Shown: positions 43,173 through 54,959, counted from the first letter of the stretch. The stretch: DNA of 64,000 nt from Schizophyllum amplum (GCA_007026445.1 VDMD01000063.1:62001-126000), one strand, 5' to 3'. A program made the numbers and translations. Notes: generated by a model not told the origin, from the sequence alone.

Positions 43173-46100
43173 GGGCGAGGTCGTCAATGGGGGAAGCTCG
43201 CATTCCACTAGGCACAGAGGGTGTGGCCCAAGATCGGGTGACGGTCATGTTATAAGTATGCGTTCCCACTGGTTCTCGGATCATTTCAGGGCAGAGATGA
43301 AGGTGCCAGAAATCAGTCACACATGCGCACCAATCCGGCGATTGGTTAAGTAACAGGTGCCCCATTCAGCGCCTCTGGGTGATGCACCCGGTAATGGCAG
43401 CGCCGGTTTGGTAAACTGGCCTGCCAATGTCTCAGAGAGCGCCATGGCAGAGCAGTCGCAGAGCGCGTCACAACCCAAGTCGCAGCTCGGAGGCCATTCT
43501 GCTGATTTCTTTGCGTCAATAATTTTACCTTCGTCAGGTACCTCGCTGGTTGGAGACAAGTTTGAAATCAAGTGACGACTCGGACTCCGGAGCGCGCAGC
43601 GATTTTGAACCTTGAGTTCCCACGCTCAAATCGTCAACTTCATTGTTCTGATTCATTCACGTCGACCAACTTGCTTCACGACAGTGCTTTATCCAACGAG
43701 TCCATAGACTCAAGTTGGACTCAAGGATCATATTATGTGCATCATCATCTCGACGGCTCTGCTCTTCCTCGTACTTCTGCAAAGGTGCACACGCGACGAC
43801 CATAGCGCAATTGAAGTGATTTTCGACGACACCAGATGAACGTAAGTCCTGACCTCGAATGTGGCGAAAATGTGATCTCATCGTGACACAAGATGATGCC
43901 TGGCGAAAGCTCTGTCATACGGCGTATCCATACGCAGTACGCCCGTCCTCCTCCTTCCTCCAACTTCTGTCTTCTAGCCCGTGTGGCACAAGCCATCCTC
44001 CGAGCCCGCAGGTCATCGCATTGGTTCGCGTGGAGTGTCCTTCAAGAAACACTGATAGTAGTAATGGTAAGTACCAGTCGCGAAGCCGCCTGAATCGGAA
44101 TCCTGACGACAACGTAAGATTGAGAACCGAGGGCACCTGAGCGCGTAGGAGATGTCTTCCGCCTGGATAGGCTTCCGGATATTTTAAGGCGTAGTCTTTG
44201 CACCGAAGAATCGCGGTATTTCCTCGCTAACTGGTTTATAAACATCGGCAAACTGCCTTGGTTTTCCAGCCTGTGCGAAAATGGATCCCGCCATCTTCTT
44301 GTCCTCTTCGCTGTCGCCAGATGGCGCTCGATACTCTCGGCTTATAGGGAAGCATCATCGAAGTTCGTCGCACTCAATTACATGGACCCTCTTGCAATCG
44401 CTAGCCTCGCAGCGACAACATCGGCATTCACCATAGCGGTGGCTACCATTCCGAAATCTCGTTCGGCCCCGCTACTGGCTATACAAGGTTGCGTCTCCTC
44501 ATCAGCGGCGTTTGAGGAACATCTGCTGTATCCCTCTACGATGTTTACCAACCGTCTATCTCTCAGTCAGCTTTCATTGCACTGGCGCTTTACGCCGTCG
44601 GACGTCTTCCTGCCAGCGCTTGCAGCCCATAGATGAGACCCACGGCAGTCGCGCAACTGTCATCATCCGTGAACGGATACTCCTGCGCTGTATCGGACTC
44701 TCGACGCCCGACGCAGCGCCTATACGCGAGAGGCTAAGGTCAGCTACCTTCGAACTACCTCCCGCCTTTTGGAGAGTGAAGCAGCGCAGCTTATCTTTGG
44801 GACCTGGGCTGCATAGGGCGGATAAGGCCATTCCTGTTCAGGACCTCCCCCCCATGGAAACGAACTTTATCTCTTGTGTACACATCTGACATTGGAGTTA
44901 TCCACGTTGCCGTGCTCTCGTCTCTCAAGTAAGATACCATGCACTCTCGTGGCACGCATACTCATTTTTCGAAAGCTTGTGGCATCGGACGCCTCTGACC
45001 TCACTCCCCATTATCACTCTGCACTGCCTTGGTATACCTACCCTTCAAGAGCACCTTAGCGCGCTCATTTGTTTATCTGTTGTATTTGATCTACGGCACA
45101 GGAGCGACAGAACCATCCGCCTAACTGTACGTTGTGGCGCGCTGAACCGTCGCATAGCAGTCGGCAGATGCATTATAGTGTACGTGATACTCGAGGCCCT
45201 CATTACGTACACGACAGGCGATGTACAGCTTTCCGGTGCAGGGAAGGACACAGTGTGGGTGTAAGAAGCGCTGTGGGCCCGGAGGTAACGACTCCAGATG
45301 GGGAAGGACGCCAGTTCATGCAACACGTGACTCATGTTGAACTTCGGAGGTCAACTGACGCCTTCGCCAAGGGGCGATAATTCGCTCTTCTGCTGTACAG
45401 AATTGGCAACAAGATGAGACGCCGTGTGCTATACTCCCAGTCTTATGTGTAAGAACTCGATAGTATCAAAGGGCTACATACGCTCCGCCTCCCACCTGGG
45501 CTCACGCGGACTCGTAACCGCGGAACCACATCCGAGCTAAAACATGATCTCGATCAACCTTGAACAACGTGATTCGGCCCATCCGATCAGCCCCGATCCC
45601 GATCCTTCATTGAAAACGGTTATCTGCCGCAGACAAGCCGCAGATCAGTCCGGCAACTCAACGGTCAGGCCGTTGCGATCACGTGTGCTACAGTACACGG
45701 GTGATCCCCATTGTCAAACGAAGCCGCTAGCGGTATAACAAATCCCATGTCGAACAACGGTGGACTCGCGGCGGCCATCTCTGGGGCGAGGGCAAAGGTC
45801 CATGTATCTTGTGTGTTTCGGCCGACTAGGGCGTCTGCCGCTGTCGACTCCCACCAACCAAGAAGGTCGCCGGCAAGCTTTCGTCGCAGGGAGATTTCGG
45901 TTTGGAAGTAGGGACGAACAGCGCTTAAACGTCCGTTGTTTTCCTCGAGTAGATTACTCCAAAGCTTCGAGATCGGAAGCACGGCGGTACGGAAACACGG
46001 TAGCACGAATGCGCCTCAAAGACAACGCACCTACGCCCATAACCGGTTTTCCTATGAATACAGCGACGACCTGTCCCGCAGAGAACACAAGCCGAAGATA

Positions 46101-47306
46101 TGCGCTCTCATCTGCAGCCATACCTAAGCTTGGCTCGAAAGCGCAGATTGGGTCTATGTCGGAGCACAGTGTGCCGTGACGACCAGTGAGTAGTAAGTAT
46201 GGCCCCAGCGTCAGCAGAGGACTCTAAACGCGTCCCCTGCCAGCATGACGGCGGCCAGGGAAGGCCGGCGCAGCATGGTGTGACGGTAGTTGTCCGCGGC
46301 ATCGGCTCGTTCTAAGCGGGATTCATGACCACCTTACATATTCGGGCAAACAAGGGTGATGTAACCGAGGACGACTCGGAGAGCCGGTCACATCGACTTG
46401 GAGTCCGGTTCTGGTCCGGTTTGACAGCGTGTGCAAAGCTAAAGGGGTGAGAGGTTGGCGGTGCTGCGCAGTAAGTAGAGGCTTCAGTTGATTCGCTATA
46501 GGGAGGCTTTGCGTTTACGTACCTCACCGCGTACCAGAAAACCTTGGGAAACCCGCATGGGCGTCAACCTGGCGTCAACAGACTGACACGAGCTGTGAAT
46601 ACACGAGGAACGCGGACGCCTCTCCGGTGCACCGTTGAGCGCCTCATGATTTTGTCAATGCGGAGCAAAACGTAGGCGCACATGGCGCGTCACAAAGCAC
46701 GTACCTAGACACAGTGCGCTCGCGCCGCCAGGTCGGTGGAAGATTTTGATTCTTGAATTCTGAAAACCTGGCAAGCAGAAGTCACAGCAGCAGCGAGGCG
46801 CACTATCGCTCCGTCGAAGCAGTCGAGAGGACTTCTTACAGTGAGCACCAGGTGAGCACATGTCTGGGGAGGCTGCCAAGTTTTCTGATGGGCGTCGTGT
46901 CGCCGACTTCGTCTCATGTCGTGGGGCGACGTCCAAGGCATCTCGAAGCACAGGATTCGGGTGGCACAGCTATAGACGTGGCTCTCACAGGCTGCGCGAG
47001 AGCCTCAGACGAGTCCCAGATGCGGCGCGCCAACTGAAGACGCTGACGTGGGTGAAGCAAGTTGGAAGCAAGTACTTGCAAGTTGCAATGATGATTGTGA
47101 GAAAAAGACGCGGGTCGTTTGCATGTGTTGGCGCTACTCGTGACTCCTGAATCGCGTGATTGATCGGTGTGACCGTCATGAAAGCGTCACAGCCTGAAGT
47201 TGAACTTTCATGAATTCTGTTTTGCTTGACTGGCTGGATTGTGAGCGCCATAAGAGCAGTATACGAGTATATTGGATGACGGATGTAGCTCGAGCCGGCA
47301 GTGAGG
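43173..47306. other. Gene-poor 4.1-kb region with possible relic frames
   Basis: I cannot support a complete gene here. The most protein-like frame is minus 46006-45665 (113 codons, with KLAGDLLGWWESTAADALVG and QDTWTFALAPEMAAASP), ending in a normal stop, but neither a start nor an upstream exon chain could be found. Plus 44382 onward starts with MDPLAIASLAATTSAFTIAV, which resembles the opening of some fungal helical N-domains, then breaks down. Both may be fragments of decayed genes. Confidence 0.35.
45665..46006 (-). pseudogene. Possible gene remnant, unrecognised
   Basis: An open frame of up to 113 codons whose codon use looks coding-like and which ends at TGA 45667-45665. It contains GDLLGWWESTAADALVGRN and FDMGFVIPLAASFDNGDHP. 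I cannot recognise a family. Its up-frame limit is a non-ATG codon and no upstream exon could be joined convincingly, so it could be the last exon of a real gene, a decayed fragment, or chance. Confidence 0.25.
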
Positions 47307-48129
47307 TCAGCTCTGGTTTTTACCTTGACGGTTCTGCTCCTCCTTCCGCTCCTCCTTCCGCTCCTCTATAACGCGAGCACCTTTCTCTAGTACGACTTCA
47401 GCATAAGAACTTAAGGCTTGCTGGTGCAAGTAGTCCAGAGTGTCCTAGGATGCCTAATCAGTTAGCTGCGCATGAGTGTGTGTACTCGGGGTCACTGGTC
47501 TGATTGTCCCTGTCGAGACGACTCGCTATCCAGCCGATTCGATAGAGGGCGAGCACATACCTCTGCCTGACAAAGGACCGCCTTGATCTGAGACGCATTG
47601 CGCTTTGTTCTGGCGACGAAGGCGACGTTGAGCGTCCGCTGAGAGGCAGGCGTGTCCTCGTGCAGCTGTATACGCTCGCCGACCTTTTCAGAGAGTCTGA
47701 AGTGCGTCAGGCGGGTGCGGAGAAACATCAAACGGACAGATTAAGCATAGACGGGCGACGAGGAAAGCGGACCTGAGGTGGTGGATTACAGGCGACGCAT
47801 TACAGGCAGGCGGCGAAGAGAATATACATGCGACGGCAGTATACATAGGCAACGAGAAGAATGCGTGGACGAAGGCAAAAAGGACAGACTAGAGCATGAA
47901 CGTACTCCTTCAGATGGCCGGCAAATTTCGCAGCGGTCTCCGTATACGTCTTCATGCGGATGACGTCATTGGCCGGCGCGACCAGCTCGCCTTCCAGGCG
48001 TACAAGAAGTGAAGTATCGTGAGCGTGGTGGGAGAGCGCGCTCCGTATCTTGTCGAGAACTTCGCGGACCTGCGCGGCGGCGTCGCGAGCGTCGTCGGCG
48101 CTCTTTTTAGCCTTGGAGATAGCCGACAT
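47307..48129 (-). CDS. Small helical protein, second unrecognised family, member a (165 aa)
   Basis: Three exons (48129-47906, 47696-47561, 47444-47307) of 224, 136 and 138 nt. The first two lengths equal those of the gene at 52645, with identical intron phases, which strongly supports the model. The protein starts MSAISKAKKSADDARDAAAQ, continues HAHDTSLLVRLEGELVAPAN, TAAKFAGHLKELSEKVGERI, then RTLNVAFVARTKRNASQIKAVL, and ends in a charged helix (IEERKEERKEEQNRQGKNQS). It is predicted all-helical and soluble. The layout of helices is reminiscent of the fungal four-helix-bundle domains found at the N-terminus of NLR-like proteins (MLKL/HeLo-like), but I see no decisive motif and no fused NTPase. 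Function unknown. Confidence 0.68.
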
Positions 48130-48834
48130 GATATGGGGTGAGCGAGGACAGTACGAGGTGAGCGTAGACAGCACGATGTGGGGAGACTGTGGTGAGGGAG
48201 CTCCGCAGGTCGATGTTAGTCGTGGATGAGCTGGGGCGGATGAGAGGGCGTTCTGATGACTTGCGTCACCGGTGGGCGTGGGACATGGACACTCGGCGAA
48301 GGGAGTTCCCTATTCAAAGCTGTAGTATTCCATTCGAAGCGGGAGGTGACGCTTCTGGACAGCCCATGATCATGACGAGGAGTGTACGGGCGCTTCACAA
48401 GAGTATAGAACGGGGAATGCCTGCATTGATCGCAGACTTGGTTCTCTCGTCGGAGCTGTCCAGTGCAGGGAAGGACCGTGGGCTTCAGGCTTCGTTGAGA
48501 AGCATCTAGCAGTCAACGTTGGAGACAACCATAGTTGACTGTCGGCGGTCCATTTAAGAGAAGGACAGAGAGAGAGCTCTAAAAAGCAGAAAATCGAGGC
48601 GTGAAGCAACTGCAAATCGCGACGGTGCTGGAGTCGAGGAGTGACGAACTCAGTTGAATTCGGTGACGCGGCCCGACAGCCGGTATCTCCGCGGCCCGGC
48701 GCTCCGGTGTGTCTTTGTCAGATCGCGACATGGCGGGGAGCCTCTCTCTCACTGTCGAATTCGAGACCCGCCCAGGCGCCTTACGCGTCGATTTATCAAC
48801 TTGACTCGATCCTGCTTGGCTTGATTGAAGATCG
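48130..48834. other. Divergent intergenic region
   Basis: About 700 bp between member a (minus) and the 3-HAO gene (plus). Just above the member-a start, 'gag.gaggacagtacgaggtgagcgtagacagcacgatg' contains two tandem 'ggtgagcg.agacag' copies (48136-48177). No gene seen. Confidence 0.4.
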
Positions 48835-48955
48835 CACCAGCTTAACGAGGACCACAACTTGACGAAGATCGCGAGCGACTTAACGTCGTAACGAGGATCG
48901 CGCGAGCAACTTAACGAAGATCGCCTCCAGCTCAACGAAGATCGCTCTGCGGACC
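48835..48955 (+). repeat. Degenerate tandem repeat upstream of 3-HAO
   Basis: Five or six imperfect copies of a unit like (A/C)TTAACGAAGATCGC(g/c) at roughly 15-25-base spacing, 115-235 bases before the 3-HAO start codon. The recurrent core AACGA(A/G)GATCG could be a repeated binding site or an unstable microsatellite. Confidence 0.6.
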
Positions 48956-49069
48956 TTGCAGGAGGAAGGTTCAAGCACCGTCGTCGTCTTTAGTCAACCC
49001 ACCCTAGGATCCAATTCCTCACCCAATCCCATACCCCATCATCACACACCATCCACTACACTTACCACC

Positions 49070-50056
49070 ATGCCCCTCCCCCCGCCCATCAACTTCCCCG
49101 CCTGGCTCGCCGCGCACGGCGACCGCCTCCAGCCACCGGTGAACAACTTCTGTCTCTACCGCGGCGGCGACTTCGTGGTCATGGTCGTGGGCGGGCCGAA
49201 CGAGAGGAACGACTATCATGTGAATGAGACGGAGGTGAGTGCGAAGTGACTTGATGAAGGAAACGGGATGAGGAGGGAGGAGAGGATGGGGGGGGGATGG
49301 GACCCTCGCACTCACTCGTACCTTGCCAACCTCCGTCCAGATCATCTCGACCCCCACGTCCATACTGATCAAGATCCCCACGTCCATTTGTATACCCCCA
49401 TGCTCATCTACAACTCCACGCCCATTCACAACCCATCGCTCATTCGTATACCCTCACAACACCATACTAACCACGACCCCCAGGAATGGTTCTACCAGCA
49501 CAAGGGCGGCATGCTCCTGCGCGTTGTGGACGACGGGAAGTTTAGGGATATACGGATTGAGGAGGTGCGTCAGACCGTTTGCCGCTTGATCAATTGCCTG
49601 TCCCATGACCCCTATCACTTCAACCCCTCCCATAATTTGCACGTCTATAACGCCCTCCTCTCAGGGTGAGATGTTCCTCCTACCCGCCAACACGCCGCAC
49701 AACCCCGTTCGCTTCGCGGACACGGTCGGTCTGGTCCTCGAGCGGGAGCGCCCCGAGGCGGCGATTGGTCAGTGTTTTTCTTTTGCGGTGGTGTCGATGG
49801 TTGCTGATATATTCTCTTCTTGCATGATATCTCCTTCACATCGCCTCTCACCTCTACCGAACCGCGCTTGCGTCCATCAGACCGCCTGCGCTGGTACTGC
49901 CAGAAGACCGCGCACCCGGAGCCGACGATCGTGCATGAGGAGTGCCTGCATGTGACGAACCTGGGCACGCAGCTCGCGCCCATCATTAAGAGGTGGCAGA
50001 CGGAGGAGGGCTTGCGGGTGTGCAAGGCGTGCGGGGAGGTGCAGGATCCGAAGTAG
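49070..50056 (+). CDS. BNA1: 3-hydroxyanthranilate 3,4-dioxygenase (kynurenine pathway)
   Basis: Predicted 174 aa from four exons (49070-49234, 49484-49564, 49665-49767, 49881-50056), frame intact. The cupin signature is complete: [20 protein letters not shown] carries the Fe(II) His and Glu, and [20 protein letters not shown] carries the second His. The Arg/Glu substrate contacts are plausible in RNDYH and LERERPEA. The C-terminus has WYCQ and CKACG, the Cys pair that binds a second metal in the short form of the enzyme. It opens 3-hydroxyanthranilate to the precursor of quinolinate in cytosolic NAD+ synthesis. Length is normal for the fungal short form. ATG sits in accaccATG after an A/C-rich leader. 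Confidence 0.93.
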
Positions 50057-50445
50057 GGGGAAGCAGGAAGGAAGGCGGCCATAATGGCAGTTTTTATTCA
50101 AGTCAACTATTGGGAGGAAGGGAACGTTTGTACTAGAGTTAGAATATGTATACAAGTGTATGATGTACTGTGGTCGGAGACATAGTGGTCGTCAGGTGGC
50201 GGCTCTCGCACAGCCTGCGCCTGCCCGCGTTCGTCACGGGGCGCGACATGTCACGTTCGCGCTCGTTGCCTCCCCCGCACGACGGACACCGACGTTCCCC
50301 CGGGTCGCGCCGCTGTGCCTCATCGAAGCGGACCGCATCGTCCCATGACTCTGCCCGCCTGACCTGCTCTGCTAAGTATGTCGACGACAACGGCATGGAA
50401 CGAATCGCCCGGGATCCGCGACGGCGCCCTCCTGCGATGCGGGCG
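50057..50445. other. Intergenic region
   Basis: About 390 bp holding the 3-HAO 3' end and the distal promoter of the esterase gene. No gene recognised. Confidence 0.4.
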
Positions 50446-50453
50446 TATAAAAG
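50446..50453 (+). promoter_or_regulatory. TATA box of the CE16-type esterase gene
   Basis: TATAAAAG 97 bases before the start codon, in a GC-rich surround (gggcg..ccctcgc). The promoter looks intact although the coding frame is not. Confidence 0.6.
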
Positions 50454-50549
50454 CCCTCGCAAGCGATTTGAGGATCTTGCGAGCTGACAGCGTCCATCTC
50501 GATTCCTCAACTTGAAGCTTGACTGTCGAGCTTTGGCGCTGTCGCAACG

Positions 50550-51884
50550 ATGCGCACCTTCACCCTCTCGCTCATTCTCGTCCTCGCCGCGCCCGCCCTC
50601 GGCGCCCTCGCTCCTGGACAGATCGCCAACCTGGTCACCTTCGGTGACTCATATACCGATGTCGTAAACATTGGCGACGGCGGGGTGGCATGGCCACGTA
50701 CGCTGTGGACTACGCCAGCTCCGAAGGGAAGCCTGGTGCGTATACGTGCGCCGCACCCAACAAACCTCCCAAACTCACCACAACTCCCCCAGTCACCCTG
50801 TACCCATTCGCCAAATCCGGTGCGACGTGCTCGAACAACATCACGGACCGCCCGTTCCCGTCGCTTTCGAGAGCCAGCTGCCGGCGTACTTCGCTGAGGT
50901 CGACAATGGCACGCTTCCTGCGGACGTGACCGCGGATAACACGCTGTACACCCTGTGGATCGGCACGAACGATGTTGGCGCGAATGCGCTGTTGACTGGG
51001 CAGGGGATTGACGGGGCGACGATCGTGGACACGGTCGGCTGTGCGGTGGACTGGGTGCAGGTGATGTACGAGCACGGGGCGAGAAACTTCTTGTTCCAAA
51101 CGTGAGTGCAATGCTCCCACCTCAGGTTGACCCCTCCCACCTTCCTCACTAAACCCCCCGCCACAGATGATCCCCCTCGAGACCGCGCCCATGTACTCCC
51201 CCAACGCCTACCCGACCAAATTCTACACCGCGCCCAAGAACGCGACCGAGTGGAGCGTGCTCATGAAGGAGCTGACGACGGCGGGAACAAGATCGCGGAG
51301 CTGCTGCTGAAGCAGCTCGCGCCGAGTTTGGAGGGGGCGAGTGTGGGTGAGTTTGGGCCTTGTCGTCTCGTTCTTCACCTCCTGTTCTTCGCACAGTTCA
51401 CCATGTACCAACTCGCTCACCGGTAATCTACTGCTAACCGCGCACCCTCCCAGGCTCTTCGACTCGCACGCCCTCTTTGCCGACATATACGCGAACCCAG
51501 CGCGTATCTAAACGGCACCGCGCCACTCAACGTCACCGGCGCCGCTTTTGCGTGCGTGTATGAGGAGACGGGGAGGTGCCGACGTGCACGACGGTGGAAG
51601 GGACAGATCGGGACAGTTATCTGTGGTGAGTGGCGTGATTGTTTCGATGCATTGGGTGTTCGGTGGCTTTGGTTGTTTTGGCCGGCGGGTTTTTGAGTTC
51701 CAGATGCGTTGCATCGTGTGCACTGGCTGTTCTGGTCAGCAGTTTCCGACGGGGACGAATATCTGACCCAACTTTTAGGTACGACGAGCTGCACCCGAGC
51801 GAGCAAGCGGATCGTGTTGTGGCGGAGCAGGTCGCGCAGGTCATTCTGGGAGAGGAGAATCAGTGGACGACGTGGTTGAGTTGA
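50550..51884 (+). pseudogene. CE16-type GDSL acetylesterase, frame broken by seven apparent one-base deletions
   Basis: Read across frames this is a full secreted SGNH/GDSL esterase like fungal CE16: signal peptide MRTFTLSLILVLAAPALGA, FGDSYTD with the nucleophile Ser, SGATCSNN, LWIGTNDVG, and the acid/base pair in YDELHPSEQAD, ending QWTTWLS. Such enzymes remove acetyl groups from xylo-oligosaccharides. Splice sites are canonical (for example GTGCGT at about 50740, and GTGAGT at 51100, 51350 and 51625). But the frame must be corrected by one base near 50694, 50866, 51167, 51290, 51346, 51508 and 51572, always a missing base, while no catalytic motif is damaged. A decayed gene would normally show mixed lesions, so sequence error is as likely as a pseudogene. 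Confidence 0.72.
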
Positions 51885-52644
51885 GGTGAGGGGCGACAGA
51901 GGTCGTCAACAAACATCTACCTGGGGATGTGCATACTCCGGTATGGATTGTTCATAGCCCAATAAGGGTGCGGCAGACCAAAAGTGCAGTGCTGTATGCC
52001 AAGTATATTTGGCCTTGTTGTCATTGAACTTTGGCATTGTTTGTCGTCGAACCGGCTTTAGGGCCGACTCCTCGCCGAGCGATTTGCCTTCCGAGACCTC
52101 TCTCTCTGGTGCGTCGTCCCTCAGCATGGCGGCTGATGGCTGTCTCCAGGTCTCCCACTCGACAGTCAATGTCGAGTTTACGGCTCTGGTCATGGCTCAA
52201 CTTACGGTACTGAAAGTCCGACTCCCGGCATAGCCAAGAATTGCGAGCTAATTCTCGGGCTTCCTTCGCGCGCGCCGCGCCTCGTGTGGGCGTATCCTCC
52301 CGCTTCTGGCTCCTCGCAGCTCGGCGCTCCTTATACTTCGGTACTACTCAAATGTCGGCGCTTCTCGTATCCCGACGTGCCTAGTATCAATCGTCGTCCA
52401 CCTTCGTCATGGGCTTCTCCCATCAGCTTCGCCTTCTGCCACCAAGCGTCATATATCGTGACTGAACAAGACGCCGCCTCGTCGAGAACTCGTGCTCGGG
52501 GCCCACACCTCGCTCTCACGCACACTCGGAGTGACGCAAGCAGTTCATGGCTTGCTGCGGGTGCCGTCTCTCCTCTAGCCGACTCGCATCCCCCACACCC
52601 ACACCTGCCTCTGTCATACCTGTGCTCGCGCTCATTCTGATAGT
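51885..52644. other. Intergenic region
   Basis: About 760 bp with no supported gene. Pyrimidine-rich DNA at 52560-52620 just before the next start fits a promoter or 5' leader. Confidence 0.4.
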
Positions 52645-53432
52645 ATGCCAATTGACCCCAAGCACAAACAGACCGCCGAAGTCGCGCGAAATGTGGCTCA
52701 GCCCTTCGCAAGAGTCATCCACGATCTACGCAGCGCGCTTTCCGACCACCCCCATGACACCGTGCTCGCTGGGAATCTGCTAGACGAGATTATAGAGGCT
52801 GTCAACAATATCACATCAACGAGGATCGATCCTCCATCCATTGTGAAATTTGGCGATCATCTCAAGGAGTGCGTGCTCGTCCCCTGTTTGTACATTCGAC
52901 CCACAGGCTCTCTATCGTTCTCGTCCTCATACGTTTATCCTTTCTTTATCATTCTCGTCCGCTTATCCCTCCGTCGCTTGTCTGATCTATGCTTTGCCTG
53001 CCATCTGTTTTTCCGTCTCGTTGATCCATCACTCAGGATCAATGACCTTATGCTCGAGCGCCTCATCCAGCACGATGCGACGTCGCCTTCCCAGTGGTCG
53101 CTCAACATCGTCTTCGTTGCCAAAATGAAGCTCAATACATCTAGGATGAAGAAGGTTCTCGCGCAGATGAATGTACGTAGTTTTTCTCGAATTGCGGGCT
53201 AAGCGCAGTTGGCATATGCTCATGTTTAACCGCGCCTTTCAGGCCCTTCTAGATGTCTGGTTGAACAACGCGGTCGATCCGTGTGTTCAGGATGCAATAG
53301 AGATGATAGGACAGTACGCGGAGGAAGCCAAAGAGAGCCAAGGTATGTCCTTGCGATTCATCATCATCGTCGATGCTGGACGCTGACAGTGCTGCAGAGA
53401 AGGCAAAGGCGAAGGAGCGGCATCGAGAATGA
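52645..53432 (+). CDS. Small helical protein, second unrecognised family, member b (164 aa)
   Basis: Four exons (52645-52868, 53037-53172, 53243-53342, 53398-53432). The first two exons have the same lengths (224, 136) and phases as in member a. The protein begins MPIDPKHKQTAEVARNVAQP and continues HPHDTVLAGNLLDEIIEAVN, SIVKFGDHLKE, then INDLMLERLIQHD, SLNIVFVAKMKLNTSRMKKV, and ends with a charged coil (YAEEAKESQEKAKAKERHRE). Matching positions to member a: HxxDTxLxxxLxxE, FxxHLKE, LNxxFVAxxKxNxSxxKxVL. No signal peptide or membrane helix. Predicted helical bundle; function unknown. Compared with members a and c, it has an additional intron near the 3' end. Confidence 0.7.
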
Positions 53433-53984
53433 GAATTCTACATGGCAGTCATACTAAAACGCAACGACTGCTGTCGATGTAGACTTGCGAATGACCTCGT
53501 ACTCAGGAGCCGTAGTCTGTAGAAATATGATGAGTGCGCGCAGTGAGCCGTTGCTTTGCTGTGAGGGTGTTATAGAAAGGGAATTACTGGAGGCTACTAC
53601 TAGTGCATTGATGAGGCAACCTGAAGGCGTACGGTAGCACATCACTTGGGTTCATTACAATATCCGGCGCAGTTGGCGTTGACTTGAATTGTTTGTCATT
53701 GTTGTGTAGTACGGTTCCGCAACGGCAAGTCCCGAGACTCAGCTCATTGCGACCGCCTCGTGCGAAATACTTCCTGGTCATAAAGTCGGATACCCTCGCC
53801 CAGAACGCAGGGCCTGCTCGTCATGGCAGTCGACTCCCATCGTGACCACGACTGAATAGCCAGCCAAGTTCTCAGGGATTCTCACGGGACTGTGGAGGTG
53901 ACGCAAGCCTGCCGGGCAGACCTGGCGCTTGCTTGTGGGAGACGGCGCGCCCTTGCCTCCCTCCCCACCACCAGCTTATTATCC
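53433..53984. other. Intergenic region
   Basis: About 550 bp between members b and c. No gene recognised. Confidence 0.4.
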
Positions 53985-54601
53985 ATGTCCGATACCCGTC
54001 GTACGAGCTCTCCGGATATCCCATCCGTACTGCGCGGCATGGTTGCAGATTCGGAGGCTGAGAGTCCCAGCGGGGAGCAGCTCGCCAGCAGAGCGAAACA
54101 AGCCCTAGATGAGATGCAGATCGCCCTGACGCACCGTCCAAATGATTTGCTACTATTGGGCGACCTGGCGGATAAGCTGCTAGTGCAGGTCGAGGGCATT
54201 GTACGCACGGAGACGGATGCGGTGGAAACCGTGGGCGAGCTTGCACGTCAGCACTTGGAGTACGTGACCTGTGACATGATTCTGAGTACCATGGAGACAC
54301 AGCTGACAAAATGAGTAGAATTCTGAGCAGATGCAAAGAGCGCGCAGAATTACGTGCCAGTGCGCTGCACTCTCGTACTCCCAGATGTCTCAACGTCGTC
54401 TTCATCGTCAAAGCGAAGCGCGACGCCGCGCAGATTCGGGATCTCATGGCAGATATGCATGTGAGTAGACAGCTTGGCTATATGTTTTATGTCCGCCTCA
54501 CGAGAGCGTTGTAGATCACGCTGGATAAATACGTTCACGAACACGCTGCTGCTCCTCAGATCGAGGATCTGTCGCAGACAGCCAGTGAGAAGGTGGGATA
54601 G
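53985..54601 (+). CDS. Small helical protein, second unrecognised family, member c (about 163 aa)
   Basis: Three exons (53985-54259, 54331-54460, 54515-54601); the acceptor at 54330 gives 163 aa, close to members a and b, while an alternative at 54315 gives 168. The N-terminus is longer and Ser-rich (MSDTRRTSSPDIPSVLRGMV). The shared body is HRPNDLLLLGDLADKLLVQV, GELARQHLE, then CLNVVFIVKAKRDAAQIRDL, and the last exon is ITLDKYVHEHAAAPQIEDLS. Intron phases (2, then 0) match the other two genes. Three such genes in 7.3 kb, with 3-HAO and the esterase between, indicate local duplication. Function unknown. Confidence 0.66.
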
Positions 54602-54951
54602 CTGTTTAGCTCTTTAGCCTTCGGAGAAGTATTACGAGGCCAAAGGATGCGCCTCATTTCTTGTACAATGATTACAAGTATACAATTCTTAACCCTCCCT
54701 TGTGGCGTCTCATGTGCGCCTCGATGCTGAGAGCAATCTACCTGGTGAGCTGCCAGTGCCTTTCGTCGAGGCCTTTCCCCCTGACGTGAACAATACAGAA
54801 GCATGAATACGAGTGCTAGCCGGTCTTTGTGATGTCAAATTCAGGGTGTTTCCCTATTGTTCTCTCAATATGGAAGTCGGTTTATATGACCTCTCGGCTG
54901 TGCTGCGGCGCGTGGCATGGCCAACCCACGTGTTGATTATGGCCTCACGCA
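54602..54951. other. Intergenic region
   Basis: About 350 bp; no gene recognised. Confidence 0.35.
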
Positions 54952-54959
54952 TATAAAAG
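54952..54959 (+). promoter_or_regulatory. TATA box of the Ser-rich gene
   Basis: TATAAAAG about 155 bases before the presumed start codon, followed by a CT-rich leader. A strong core promoter supports the gene being real despite its broken frame. Confidence 0.6.

Noticed and set aside
44382..44636. Frame starting MDPLAIASLAATTSAF, reminiscent of fungal NLR N-terminal domains
   Set aside because: Only about 35 residues look protein-like, then stops in all joins; no NACHT or NB-ARC follows.
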